From the NCBI GenBank assembly GCA_023091665.1, contig JALJCQ010000008.1:806001-870000 (forward strand): a DNA stretch of 64,000 nt. The letters run 5' to 3'. The notes under the pieces were generated by a model. That model worked only from the letters and a program-made list of their open reading frames with translations, made no database searches and was not told where the DNA came from. Shown here in pieces: positions 53,116-61,915 of this stretch. How positions within the stretch are numbered: the first letter of the stretch is position 1; each line of letters begins with the position of its first letter. Source of the stretch: Pythium myriotylum (taxonomy: Eukaryota; Oomycota; Peronosporomycetes; Pythiales; Pythiaceae). Position numbers and translations under genes: made by a program.

Positions 53116-53919
53116 ATGCAGGCACTCCGAGCGGCGCGTCCGTTCCTTTCGTGCGCGAGAGGCTTCCAGACGCGGACCTTTCTTTCTGGACTCCCGAAGT
53201 CGCCCTACTGGATGAAGCGCGCGAGGGTGCTGGTCCTCGTCGGCCGCATGGTCGCCGCGTACCCCACGTTCCGCTCCATCAGCGACCCGGCCGCCCCCGT
53301 CAACAACCTCTTTGCGCGCGACGCGACCGAGCGCGAGCGTATGTACATGTTTGCGCTAAGCCTCAACAATGCCGACGAGCCTTTGGATCTGGAGCAGTTC
53401 CTTCGTGGCGCGACGAAGGCTGCTACTACAGTCCTTGACGCGATCCATAATGGAAACATCGAGAGACTCGAGGAGATGGGGGTGACAGACTGTGTCAGCT
53501 CATGGAAAGAGCGGCCTCAGCAACTCCGGAATTTATTGAGACTTCGAAGCGAAGATTCGCTGTGCTTGGACAGAGTTGATGTCACCAGCGCCGGATTGGC
53601 TGAAGTAAAGTACTCCTTCACCAGCGCACAGAATGGATCTGGCGATAGTGCCGATTCCGAGGCTACCACAAACGACATAGACAAGATGAAATCTCGACCC
53701 GTGAGCAAATTTCAGATGCACGACGAGATGCAGATCAAGGTTCGCTTCGAAGTTCGTGAACATGTTCGAGTCAAAGATGACATCGGATCACTTGATGAGC
53801 GAGAGCAAGCTGTCGATTCCTCTTTTACTTGGGCTTTTTACTCCGATGTGTCACGATCTGACCACATTGACTGGGTTATCACGCACGTAACTCCATTTTC
53901 GAGTAAGGCAGTCGAATAG
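53116..53919 (+). CDS. MAIP1/Tim44-like mitochondrial protein, paralogue A
   Basis: A 267-residue intronless protein. N-terminus MQALRAARPFLSCARGFQTR is a strong mitochondrial presequence. The body follows the pattern of five genes in this window: a helix with DLEQFLRGATKAATTVLDAI, a variable helical middle, strand pairs around LCLDRVDVTSAGLAEVKYSF and MQIKVRFEVREHVRVKDD, and the ending DVSRSDHIDWVITHVTPF. The 'F-L-x-G-A-x-x-A' helix and the final D-W-x-[IV] strand resemble MAIP1 (C2orf47) and other Tim44/mL45-type proteins that act at the inner mitochondrial membrane. This is an inference from pattern, not a firm homology. Most similar to paralogue E in the last third. It lies 94 bases after cysteine-module member 5. 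Confidence 0.72.
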   Translation: MQALRAARPFLSCARGFQTRTFLSGLPKSPYWMKRARVLVLVGRMVAAYPTFRSISDPAAPVNNLFARDATERERMYMFALSLNNADEPLDLEQFLRGATKAATTVLDAIHNGNIERLEEMGVTDCVSSWKERPQQLRNLLRLRSEDSLCLDRVDVTSAGLAEVKYSFTSAQNGSGDSADSEATTNDIDKMKSRPVSKFQMHDEMQIKVRFEVREHVRVKDDIGSLDEREQAVDSSFTWAFYSDVSRSDHIDWVITHVTPFSSKAVE

Positions 53920-54571
53920 ACGGTAAACCCTGCATGCGAACGAGTTGCTACACGATTTAGCTCCAAGGCGTCATGTACCATATGCTTCATTGGCGCGAAA
54001 GATCGAAGTCGTCGCCACAACTCGTAGTGTTAGGCGCAGAGATGGACAATATTCGATGGTTCACCTCAGGCATCATGTACCCTGGAAAGCTTAGAAGGTA
54101 GAAGGTACAAAAAGACTTTCGATGAGCTTGTGATTGGGTTGATTGACAGACTCTCTGGATACGAACCCTTTGTGGACGGCCGGATTCTACTTCTCGAGTT
54201 CCACAACCATTTTGTTCCGGCCTTGGAATGAGCGTGGCAGTGGATTTTCTGAGACCAAGAAGAATAATCATCCTATCAACCGTGTTCTCTGGTCGGCAAC
54301 ATGATGTCATCTCTCGCTGACTCGAGCAGACACGATCAACTTCGTCTGTCAGTGGGGTCACGTGCATTGATTAGTATAACGAACATGATCTATTGGAGTA
54401 GACAGCACGTTTAGACTGACAGCTGAAAGGCTGAGCTGATATGTTCTTTTGTACGTTACTTCCAGGCATCAAACCCAATAACAAGGATACACCTTGTGAA
54501 TCTCAAATGCTGCAAAATGTCTAAACGAGAAGCCGGGGCATTGCATTCGGCCCCGATCATGTTGCCTGAAG
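53920..54571. other. Convergent intergenic spacer
   Basis: About 650 bases between the convergent paralogues A and B. Open frames here have no domain and no codon bias. I see nothing else in it. Confidence 0.5.
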
Positions 54572-55405
54572 TTATACTCTAGCGTGCAACTCCAAGGCAA
54601 CACGCTCTCCCTTCGTCCGTAGTGCGATCCCTGCAAGCCACCAGTCTACATCATCCGGCACCGTGACACGTGAGATAAACTTCGCGACGTAAACGTTGTG
54701 TTGAAGCAACTCTTCCACTTTGCGTCCATTATTGATCTGCTGTATCTCTTGCACATATTCGCGTGTACGTATCTCGACGTGCAGCAACAGTCGCTCGGCT
54801 GTTGGCATCTCACTCTCGTCTTCCTCTTGCTGTGGACCCCCGCGTAGCTCGATCTGCACTTGATCTTCAGTCAACTGCGCATAGCATGCGCGCGTTAGGC
54901 TTACACTTTCGACTTCGACGTCGTGGATCCTGCGCTTGAGGTTATGACGCAGCGTCCGTCGGAGACTCATTTGCAGCTGCCGGAAACATGGTGGCAGGCA
55001 GTACCGCTGCATTCGTTCAAGCACTGGTGATGCGCTGACTAATGCACCATTCGACTCGACAAGCTGGGTGAACTCTTCTGAGCTGGCATCTAGCAACACT
55101 CTTGTCGTGGCAGCAGCGACACCTCGCAGGAAGTCGTCGACATCCAAGTCCAATCGTTGGGGTGCGTTGATCGCAGCGAAGATGAGTGCGTGGTGGGCTG
55201 TCGACAACGACGGCGCGAACATTCGCTGGTCGACGTACTGCATAAAGCGAGGCAGTCGCGCTACGCAACGCTCGACGCGGCCCCAGCGACCATCCAGTCC
55301 TGTGGCCAGTGCTGGAAGCGCCGACGACGGCGACCGCGAGGCTTGGGAGCTGCAAGCGCGCTCGTGCCTCGCCCATCGCTTCGCGCGCAGAGCCAGCGAG
55401 CGCAT
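54572..55405 (-). CDS. MAIP1/Tim44-like mitochondrial protein, paralogue B
   Basis: A 277-residue intronless protein starting MRSLALRAKRWARHERACSS, an arginine-rich mitochondrial presequence (the frame is open upstream but has no ATG there). Core blocks: LDLDVDDFLRGVAAATTRVL, RIHDVEVESVSLTRACYAQL, AERLLLHVEIRTREYVQEI, HNVYVAKFISRVTVPDDVDW. Close to paralogue C in the shared 'E-V-E-S-V-x-L' strand and the 'N-V-Y-x-A' strand. It is divergent from C with 245 bases between start codons, so the two probably share a promoter. Function unknown; see paralogue A for the fold argument. Confidence 0.73.
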   Translation of the reverse strand: MRSLALRAKRWARHERACSSQASRSPSSALPALATGLDGRWGRVERCVARLPRFMQYVDQRMFAPSLSTAHHALIFAAINAPQRLDLDVDDFLRGVAAATTRVLLDASSEEFTQLVESNGALVSASPVLERMQRYCLPPCFRQLQMSLRRTLRHNLKRRIHDVEVESVSLTRACYAQLTEDQVQIELRGGPQQEEDESEMPTAERLLLHVEIRTREYVQEIQQINNGRKVEELLQHNVYVAKFISRVTVPDDVDWWLAGIALRTKGERVALELHARV

Positions 55406-55650
55406 CGCGTGGCCTGTTGCCTCACCGTGGAGGTTGCGCTCTGACGAGGAGGCGCCGCGCAGCCCATCGCCTCGGAGGGTCCAATGGAGCCAGCCTCGCA
55501 CCCTCTCGCGATGAGATCAGTTCACGTTCACCCGAGTTTGGTCCGTTTCAGCGAGCGGCCCTGCTGAGTTTCAGCCAGTCGCCGCGTGGCTTACGTGATC
55601 TGGAGATCGGGACTCACGACCGTGGGCCACCTCCGCGGCTTGTCCCCCCG
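55406..55650. promoter_or_regulatory. Bidirectional promoter, paralogues B and C
   Basis: The 245-base gap between two divergent, homologous genes must hold both promoters. GTTCACGTTCACCC-like sequence occurs near 55520, but no strong initiator match stands out. Confidence 0.5.
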
Positions 55651-56487
55651 ATGCTGCGCCGAGTGACGCGGCTGCCCCGCGCGCCGCGTGCGCGAGCCCT
55701 GAGCTCTCGCGCCGAGCCGTCGACGGAGCTGCTCAGCGGCCTGCCGCTGCTGGCGTCCACGCTCTGGCGGTGCGCGCAAAAGTACCCGTCGTTGGCCGAG
55801 TGGGAGGACCGAGACCTCGTGCCGTCGACGCTGTCGGCGTGGGATCGCCATCGACTCTTCCTGCTCGTCAACACGCCGGCGCGACTGGACTTCGAAGCGG
55901 AGCCGTTCCTCGCAGGCGCCAAAGTCGCGATCGAGCAGCTCATTCGAGCTACGAAGAGTCGCGAGTTCGCCGACTTCGTTGAGAGGCAGCAAGACTCGGA
56001 GGTCGTCGATCGCGTGCGAGCGTTTTGCACGCCGCGCGGGTTCTCGTTCCACGAAGATGCCACAAAGCAGGCGCTCGCGAAGAAGATGATCGTCGAAGCC
56101 GAGCATGTCGAGGTCGAGAGTGTGCAGCTGAACGAGTGCGTTTACGGTCAAGTGAGCGAGGCCGAGTTCCAGCAAGAGCTGCGTGGGAAGCGACGGGTGA
56201 TCAATGAGATCACGGAAGACGCCACCCTGGAGCGACTATTCGTATCTGTGAAAGCCACGGTCAACGAAAGACTGCGCCGTGAGTTGGTCGGAGAGGAAGT
56301 CCAGACTGTTGAGCAAAAGAACGTCTACTTCGCGGTGCTGGCTTCGAACGTGACGACACCCGAGGCCGTCGATTGGGCCTTCGTAGCGAACGTGCTGGGC
56401 AACACTTTGCGATCGAATGAGATTTCACGAAGCAAGCTGTCTTCGAGTGGGATTGACCCTGCAGATTCGAAGCCCACCAGTGATTAG
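55651..56487 (+). CDS. MAIP1/Tim44-like mitochondrial protein, paralogue C
   Basis: A 278-residue intronless protein. MLRRVTRLPRAPRARALSSR is an acid-free, arginine-rich presequence with a likely cleavage near LSSRAEPS. Body: LDFEAEPFLAGAKVAIEQLI, EHVEVESVQLNECVYGQVSE, LERLFVSVKATVNERLR, QKNVYFAVLASNVTTPEAVD then WAFVANV. The pattern is the same as paralogues B and D, with which it shares 'V-T-x-P-E-A-V-D-W'. The frame is open upstream to 55309, across the divergent gene B, but the 55651 ATG gives the only targeting-like N-terminus. It converges with cysteine-module member 6, only 37 bases away. Confidence 0.74.
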   Translation: MLRRVTRLPRAPRARALSSRAEPSTELLSGLPLLASTLWRCAQKYPSLAEWEDRDLVPSTLSAWDRHRLFLLVNTPARLDFEAEPFLAGAKVAIEQLIRATKSREFADFVERQQDSEVVDRVRAFCTPRGFSFHEDATKQALAKKMIVEAEHVEVESVQLNECVYGQVSEAEFQQELRGKRRVINEITEDATLERLFVSVKATVNERLRRELVGEEVQTVEQKNVYFAVLASNVTTPEAVDWAFVANVLGNTLRSNEISRSKLSSSGIDPADSKPTSD

Positions 56488-56524
56488 ACAGCCAAAATGA
56501 AGCAGACCGTTACACCACGTAGGA

Positions 56525-57850
56525 TTAGTTCTCATTGTCTATGACATACGAAGATGGTCTTGAGGCACGACGAGGCTGGCGGTTCAGCACCATCCATGCC
56601 ACCCCATCGGTGCCAGTTCGCTTGATTCGCTTCGCAGAAGGCTCTTCAGTCGACTTGTGAGCTCCACGAGCAGCGAGAATGGAGTCTGCTGTGGCCTTCG
56701 CTGCAAGAAGCAGCGCTTCTCCACTCATATTACCGGATCCTGACGGCTTTCTCTTGATGATTTTCACTTTTCCATTCTTGGAGAGTCGGTGGTTTGGCTT
56801 GTCACCATCGAATTCCCCTTGCTCATGGTCACGTTCCCCAAGCTTTACTTTGCCGTCGATGACAGCCAGCTTATTACAAACTTCGTCATACAGAGGAGCA
56901 TTTTCCAATCGCAGCTGAACTGCTTTCTCATGGAGCTTCGATTCTTCCTCCAGCAGTTTGAGTTCGTACTCTTCGCGGTATGGTCCGTCGAGATCGTTCA
57001 CACCTCGCCGACGATCAATCGACCTGTAGTCTTGCAAAATGTCACGAAGTGCCCTTTCCATGCGTTGCATCTCCTCTCCGGGATCTGGAACCTCCTTCGG
57101 CTCCTCTTCTTCAGATTCATGACCACTAAGAGCCCGCGCAGCCTCTCGCTGCTGCTTCTCGAGTCTTGTCTTTGCCAGCTTCTCTTTACGCTTCGCCGAA
57201 GCCTCGAGCTTCTGCTTGATCGCCTCCTTATTCTTCGCGATCAACTGCTCTCGAGTAAACTTGCTCTGGCCGCGGATGATCTTCAGTGCTTCGTCGCCGC
57301 CAGGGGCGCACGTGAGACATCGCTGCTCGTGTGCAGGTTTGTGTCGCTGGGCCTTGGAGAAGTGGCGATCCACCAGACCGTCTCGCCCACAGCATATACA
57401 AGGAAGCATGTCGTCTGCATTCTTTCGGCGGCTTTTGCTCAGTCCTTTGAACGTGAACTTCAGGGTGCAAAGCCCACAGTACTGCGCGTCTTCGTCTTGA
57501 GCGGGCGTGAGACGTGACCTCGCCGATGGAGACGCAGTGTGCTCTGCGGGGGCACGCTCGGGCAGATTATCCAGCATCTGGACAGGTTCCACCGAAGGAG
57601 GGACTGGCGGTCCAGGAGGCACAGCGAGGATGGAGTTGGTTGAGATCCATGGAAGAGTCTCAACTGGTGGAGTCGGGACTCGTTCACTGTTCGGGCCCGG
57701 CTTCGATCGCGGGAGCGCAGCTGAGCCAACGGCGGCGGGCCGTTCGCGCTTCACAGCAGAGCTGCGATTCGCCGCGCACGCCGCATTCTCGGCGTCGCTG
57801 TCAGTCTCCGTCGTGCTCCCGCCGTCGCGATCGACGAGCTTGGGCTCCAT
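56525..57850 (-). CDS. Seven-cysteine (Stc1-like) zinc-module protein, member 6
   Basis: A 441-residue intronless protein. Acidic N-terminus (DGGSTTETDSDAENAA), a Pro-rich linker with W-x3-NSIL (a variant of WNNIL), then one cysteine module from C125: C-GL-C, 22 residues, C-I-C-C, 23 residues containing HFSKAQRHKPAHEQRC, and LT-C. This second half is the closest in the window to the published Stc1 pattern. A lysine/alanine coiled-coil follows (EAIKQKLEASAKRKEKLAKT), then a helical domain (LQDYRSIDRRRGVNDLDG, REEYELKLLEEESKLHEKAV) clearly homologous to that of member 5, and a basic tail ending SYVIDNEN. I chose ATG 57850; an ATG at 57889 would add 13 residues. Zinc binding inferred. Confidence 0.8.
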   Translation of the reverse strand: MEPKLVDRDGGSTTETDSDAENAACAANRSSAVKRERPAAVGSAALPRSKPGPNSERVPTPPVETLPWISTNSILAVPPGPPVPPSVEPVQMLDNLPERAPAEHTASPSARSRLTPAQDEDAQYCGLCTLKFTFKGLSKSRRKNADDMLPCICCGRDGLVDRHFSKAQRHKPAHEQRCLTCAPGGDEALKIIRGQSKFTREQLIAKNKEAIKQKLEASAKRKEKLAKTRLEKQQREAARALSGHESEEEEPKEVPDPGEEMQRMERALRDILQDYRSIDRRRGVNDLDGPYREEYELKLLEEESKLHEKAVQLRLENAPLYDEVCNKLAVIDGKVKLGERDHEQGEFDGDKPNHRLSKNGKVKIIKRKPSGSGNMSGEALLLAAKATADSILAARGAHKSTEEPSAKRIKRTGTDGVAWMVLNRQPRRASRPSSYVIDNEN

Positions 57851-58177
57851 GCTGGACTGACTGGTTGATTCGATTTTCCAGCTAATCATAGACACTCTAT
57901 CAGTATATCTTGGGTCAAAATGGGGTTGGTTACTTAGATAGATTAAAATTATGCAGGTGGGTGCTCATCTTGACCACCTGGCACTGGAGAGGTTTCGAAA
58001 AAAAATCCGCACCCGTACCCTGTCACTGCGACGACTTTGCACGAAAGATACACACGCGTGGCAGTTCAGCCATATTGTTTCAGTGTGAATGGTTCTCAGC
58101 CTCTGAGAAACCGACTTCCTACTGCTAAAGTGTCACGATCCAAAGGGAAAGAGTCCTACCTCTTCAAAGCGATGTTC

Positions 58178-58943
58178 CTACTCACTGTCGTCGATCACGA
58201 TCAAGTCGTTCGCAGTTTCCCCACGCAATGGCTTCTCTTGCTTCTTCGCCTTGCCAGAATTTCGTTTCGAAGCGAACCGAGCTTCCTTCAGCGTCCGCTT
58301 CACGCTCTTCCTATCCTCGCTACCAGAGGAGCCAGCTTCCAGCACCCGACTCTTGCGACGCTTCTGTCTCCGGGGGCTTCGCTTCCTCGCTGCTCTCGTC
58401 AGAACTGTCACCACGGTCGCGGGTTTGCCTCGACTGCAGACGCTTGCGGTCTTCACGCAGGCGCCGCAAGGGGTCTCTACCTCGGTCTTCGTCGACGCCA
58501 AACCCTTCTAGAATGAAGCGGCTGAATGTGGCGAAATTACGCTCCTTCAGTTTGTGTCGGCGCTTTTGCTGCGCCGTCAGTTCCGCCTCCACGTCGTCCG
58601 ACGATATGTCGAGTTGTCGCTCCTCTTCCTCATTCTGCTCGCGCTCCTGCTTCTTCCGGGCCACTGTCGCCTTCCGCTTGGCTGTCGCTTGCTTGGCTGC
58701 CTCCGCGCGCTCCTTCCGCATGGCTTCTAGTGGCCCCGCGCCGGCGTTGACGCAGTCCAAGCACCTTCTCCGGCCTCTCCCCGATTGAGTTCGACTGGGA
58801 GTGAATGCTTTTTCTTTCAGTTGGCGCTTATTACAGCACCCGCAGCGAAATCTCCGAGAAGATCCCGTGAGAGAGGCGGTCTGGCTCGTGTAGTCCTCGT
58901 CGCAGGTGCCACACTGCGAAGCTTAGCAGCCGGTGCCTGGGCG
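58178..58943 (-). CDS. Seven-cysteine zinc-module protein, member 7 (possibly frameshifted)
   Basis: From about 58940 the minus strand reads a complete module: QC-GT-C, 19, C-G-C-C, 21, RRC-LD-C. A coiled-coil of Lys/Glu/Ala-rich residues follows (MRKERAEAAKQATAKRKATV, RKKQEREQNEEEERQLDISS), then LKERNFATFSRFILEGFG, a charged stretch, and a stop at 58320. In the adjacent frame a basic sequence continues (KRSPRRQKRRKSRVLEAGSS, SVKRTLKEARFASKRNSGKA) to NDLIVIDDSE at 58178, a SUMO-interaction-like C-terminus as in member 5. So either a short intron or a frameshift joins the two frames near 58330-58400. A TAA lies just upstream of the module, so at least one 5' exon is missing from this call; the region to 59100 has open minus-strand frames that may hold it. 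Structure uncertain, family clear. Confidence 0.6.
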
Positions 58944-59413
58944 TTGGCCACTCTGTCTGTGAGCAGTCGTGGCGTCGGAGGCGCCTCCTCTCGCTGCTGC
59001 AGCTCATGACCATCTCCACCTCTGCGAGAGGACTCTTCGGCGCTGTGGAGACTTCGTGCGAGCGAGTGCTGCCATCTCGGGCGGTGATGGCGAGACGTCT
59101 TCAACTAGGGACCATTCTCCCAAAAGGTCAAGATCCCGTGCGACGTGAGAACGTAAAGGCAGTGACGCCTCCACCCAAGGAAAACACCCCCGCGACGATA
59201 CGAGCGATGCCACACGGATCGGACTCCGTTTGATGCCCACGAATTCAAGCTGCAACTCCTCGATCTCAGCGTGGGGCTCGTGCGATCGGAGCGTCACGAG
59301 CTGGTCCTTTCGATCCATCTATGGGTCCACTGATTGAGTGGGCATTGTTGAACCTCCATTGTTGCATATCCCACGAGGAGTCCGAACCAAACAGAGGCCT
59401 GCCGTCATCTAAC

Positions 59414-60220
59414 ATGAGGAAAGGGACCACAAGCATCCGCCATGCGTATCAACGAGTGCGAGCCTTGAGCAGCAGCTCCCCTCGCGACCCCCTGCCACCC
59501 ATCAATGTGTGGGAAGTGCTGCAGCGCATAGTTGAGAGACGCAGTTTGTACATGGAGTACAAGTCCGACGGCGTGCTGCCCCGCGACGCATCGTTTCTGA
59601 AGAGTTTGATGCTGTTCAGCGTCGCCCAGTTGCCGAGCCAAACGCACATCGATCTACGCGAGTTTCTGGACGGCGCGACATTTGCCGTCGCGAACGTGCT
59701 GAAGGCGACGAGCTCTCGAGACTTCACGCACTTTGCTGTCGGTCAATCTACAGAGTCCACGAACGCGTCGCGACTGCGTGAGTGGTGCACTCCCATCTGC
59801 TTCGACATGATGGTTGACAACGTCCGCCATTCGTGGGAGCACCACCGCATGTTCGAGGTCGAGAGCGTTCAGGTCGATTGGATCTCGCTCTCCTTGGCGC
59901 GCTACGACCGCGTGAGCCAGGCCGAGCTGGCCGCGGACTCTGCGCTCGCGCAGCAGGTCAAGATGAATCGCGCGTGGAGTCCCGAAGCGAACCTCGAGCG
60001 CCTGCAGCTCAACGTCGCGCTGGCCACGACGGAGCGCACGCGGCAGACACGGCTGGACGAGAAGCGCGCGCGCGTCGTGGACAGCCGGTGGTTCTACCAG
60101 GCGGCGCTGCTCTCGGACGTGACGAGGCCCGAGGCCGTCGACTGGCGCGTCGCGGCCGTGGCTGCCGAGCGAGGGCTCGGCGAGTCGCTCGTCTCGGAGG
60201 CGCCGCTCGACGAGCCGTAG
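59414..60220 (+). CDS. MAIP1/Tim44-like mitochondrial protein, paralogue D
   Basis: A 268-residue intronless protein if started at 59414 (MRKGTTSIRHAYQRVRALSS, a good mitochondrial presequence); an upstream in-frame ATG at 59321 would add 31 residues that weaken it. Body: IDLREFLDGATFAVANVLKA, MFEVESVQVDWISLSLARYD, NLERLQLNVALATTERTRQT and DVTRPEAVDWRVAAVAAERG. These match paralogues B and C block for block. It is divergent from cysteine-module member 7. The last third has very GC-rich codons. Function inferred only from fold pattern. Confidence 0.73.
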   Translation: MRKGTTSIRHAYQRVRALSSSSPRDPLPPINVWEVLQRIVERRSLYMEYKSDGVLPRDASFLKSLMLFSVAQLPSQTHIDLREFLDGATFAVANVLKATSSRDFTHFAVGQSTESTNASRLREWCTPICFDMMVDNVRHSWEHHRMFEVESVQVDWISLSLARYDRVSQAELAADSALAQQVKMNRAWSPEANLERLQLNVALATTERTRQTRLDEKRARVVDSRWFYQAALLSDVTRPEAVDWRVAAVAAERGLGESLVSEAPLDEP

Positions 60221-60414
60221 GTTGAAGCCATTTGGAATAGAGTGACGATACCCTCGTAACGCCACGGTTTCGACAGGGCTGTATTACTGTCGACGCGGCG
60301 ATATCATGTTGCGCGCGGTGCCCTAGCCCTTCTCCCCACCCCGTCCTCCTCTTTTTCCCCAAGGGCCAACTCTGAACCTCCAGAGTTTCTCCATCCCCCC
60401 TCCGCGCGGATCTC

Positions 60415-61794
60415 ATGAAGAGCGACTTCATCGGCGGCGCCATCGCCGTGGCCGCGGCCTTCGCGTCCATCTTCGGCGTCAACCTGCAGAAGTACTCGCA
60501 CGACCGAGAGGAGCTGCGCGCCAAGCCCAGGCCCTACCACCTGCGCCCGCTCTGGTGGGTCGGCATGGTCTGCGTCGTCGGCGCCTCGCTCGGCGACTTC
60601 CTCGCGCTCGCCTTCGCCTCGCAGTCGCTCGTGGCCTCGCTAGGAGGCGGATCCACCATCCTCGGCAACTGCCTCCTCTCGCGCTTCTGGCTCAAGCAGG
60701 CGCTCTACATCACCGACATTGTCGGCGTCATCTTCGTCACCTTCGGCGTCGTCACGCTCGCGGCCGCAAGTGTCTCGGAGCCTGGCCACTACAAGATGGG
60801 CGAGATCTACGATCTCATGGTCGCACCCTCGTTCATCGTCTACGGACTCGTCACCACGGCCTTCGTGCTCACGCTCTACCTGCGCGTGCGCCGCTCCAAG
60901 GCGCCGGCACTGCGCGTGGCCGCGTCCTCGAGTCCGACCGCCGAGACGTCCAGTGAGTCCACGCAGCCGGAATCTGTGCGCTTGCAGCCGGTGGCCTCGA
61001 ACAAGAAGCGCCTGAGTAAGCAACCGTCCGAGGACGACGAGACGGATAGCTCCTTTGCGTCTCGTTCGGCGCTCATGTCCCCATTCCCCTCCCCGATCTA
61101 CGGCGACACGCCCAGGGACATTACCGATGAAGTCCTGGATGAAGAAGAAGCTGCCGGCATTATCCACAACGTCAAGAAGATGCGCAAGTACCATGGAGAG
61201 ATCGAAAAGCATACTTTGATCATCGATCCGAAGTTGCCGCTTTACTGGGCAGCAATCTCCGGTACGATTGGCGCCCAGTCAATGCTGCTAGCGAAATGCG
61301 TCGCTGAGATGATTTCCTCAACCGTCAACGGCGACAACCAGTTTGTATACTTCGGTACCTACGTTATCATCGGCGCCATGGTAGCTACACTGCTCACCCA
61401 GACCCACACGTTCAACCTTGCGAGTATGGCCGGTGATACCATGTCGTCGTACCCGGTCTTCCAGGCGTTCTGGATCAGCATGAGCAACATCTCTGGTATC
61501 GTCTTCTTCCAGCAGACGAGCGAGTTCACGTCAACTCAGTGGATGCTCTTCCCATCAGCCATCGTGCTTGTCGTGCTAGGCATGACGCTGATTGCCAAAC
61601 ACGAGAAGTTCGGGAACCGCGTCAAGTACACGATCGCTATGCCCATCATCTTGAGCTCCGATAAAGAGAATGATATCGTCGCGCAGTCTTTCGTTTTCCG
61701 CGAGTCAACTCCTCAGCATTTCCAAGACGACGAGTTCGCAGAGCAGTTCTCAGCCAGCCCTCGTCGGCGGAGGGCGTCTGTCGATGTTGTATAA
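60415..61794 (+). CDS. NIPA-type magnesium transporter
   Basis: A 459-residue intronless membrane protein of the NIPA/DMT superfamily. N-terminal block IGGAIAVAAAFASIFGVNLQ followed by KYSHDRE, then WWVGMVCVVGASLGDFLALA, FASQSLVASLGGGSTILGNC (the NIPA 'P/SQSLVAPLG' signature) and FWLKQALYITDIVGVIFVTF. A cytosolic, serine/acid-rich loop of about 110 residues separates four N-terminal from four to five C-terminal spans, which include GTIGAQSMLLAKCVAEMI, the typical NIPA second half. NIPA proteins carry Mg2+ and other divalent cations in plasma or endosomal membranes. The long central loop and the C-terminal tail (residues about 400-459) are extensions relative to animal NIPA. Confidence 0.85.
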   Translation: MKSDFIGGAIAVAAAFASIFGVNLQKYSHDREELRAKPRPYHLRPLWWVGMVCVVGASLGDFLALAFASQSLVASLGGGSTILGNCLLSRFWLKQALYITDIVGVIFVTFGVVTLAAASVSEPGHYKMGEIYDLMVAPSFIVYGLVTTAFVLTLYLRVRRSKAPALRVAASSSPTAETSSESTQPESVRLQPVASNKKRLSKQPSEDDETDSSFASRSALMSPFPSPIYGDTPRDITDEVLDEEEAAGIIHNVKKMRKYHGEIEKHTLIIDPKLPLYWAAISGTIGAQSMLLAKCVAEMISSTVNGDNQFVYFGTYVIIGAMVATLLTQTHTFNLASMAGDTMSSYPVFQAFWISMSNISGIVFFQQTSEFTSTQWMLFPSAIVLVVLGMTLIAKHEKFGNRVKYTIAMPIILSSDKENDIVAQSFVFRESTPQHFQDDEFAEQFSASPRRRRASVDVV

Positions 61795-61915
61795 CTAGTG
61801 TAACAGTACTCCATGCATGATTTTGAGTGGTCTGTCTGCCATGGAACGGGATTGAAGTAATGCCGGGGTGGAAAGTATTCTATTTGTTCTGAATGGTGCA
61901 GAGGCAGAGGCCAAT

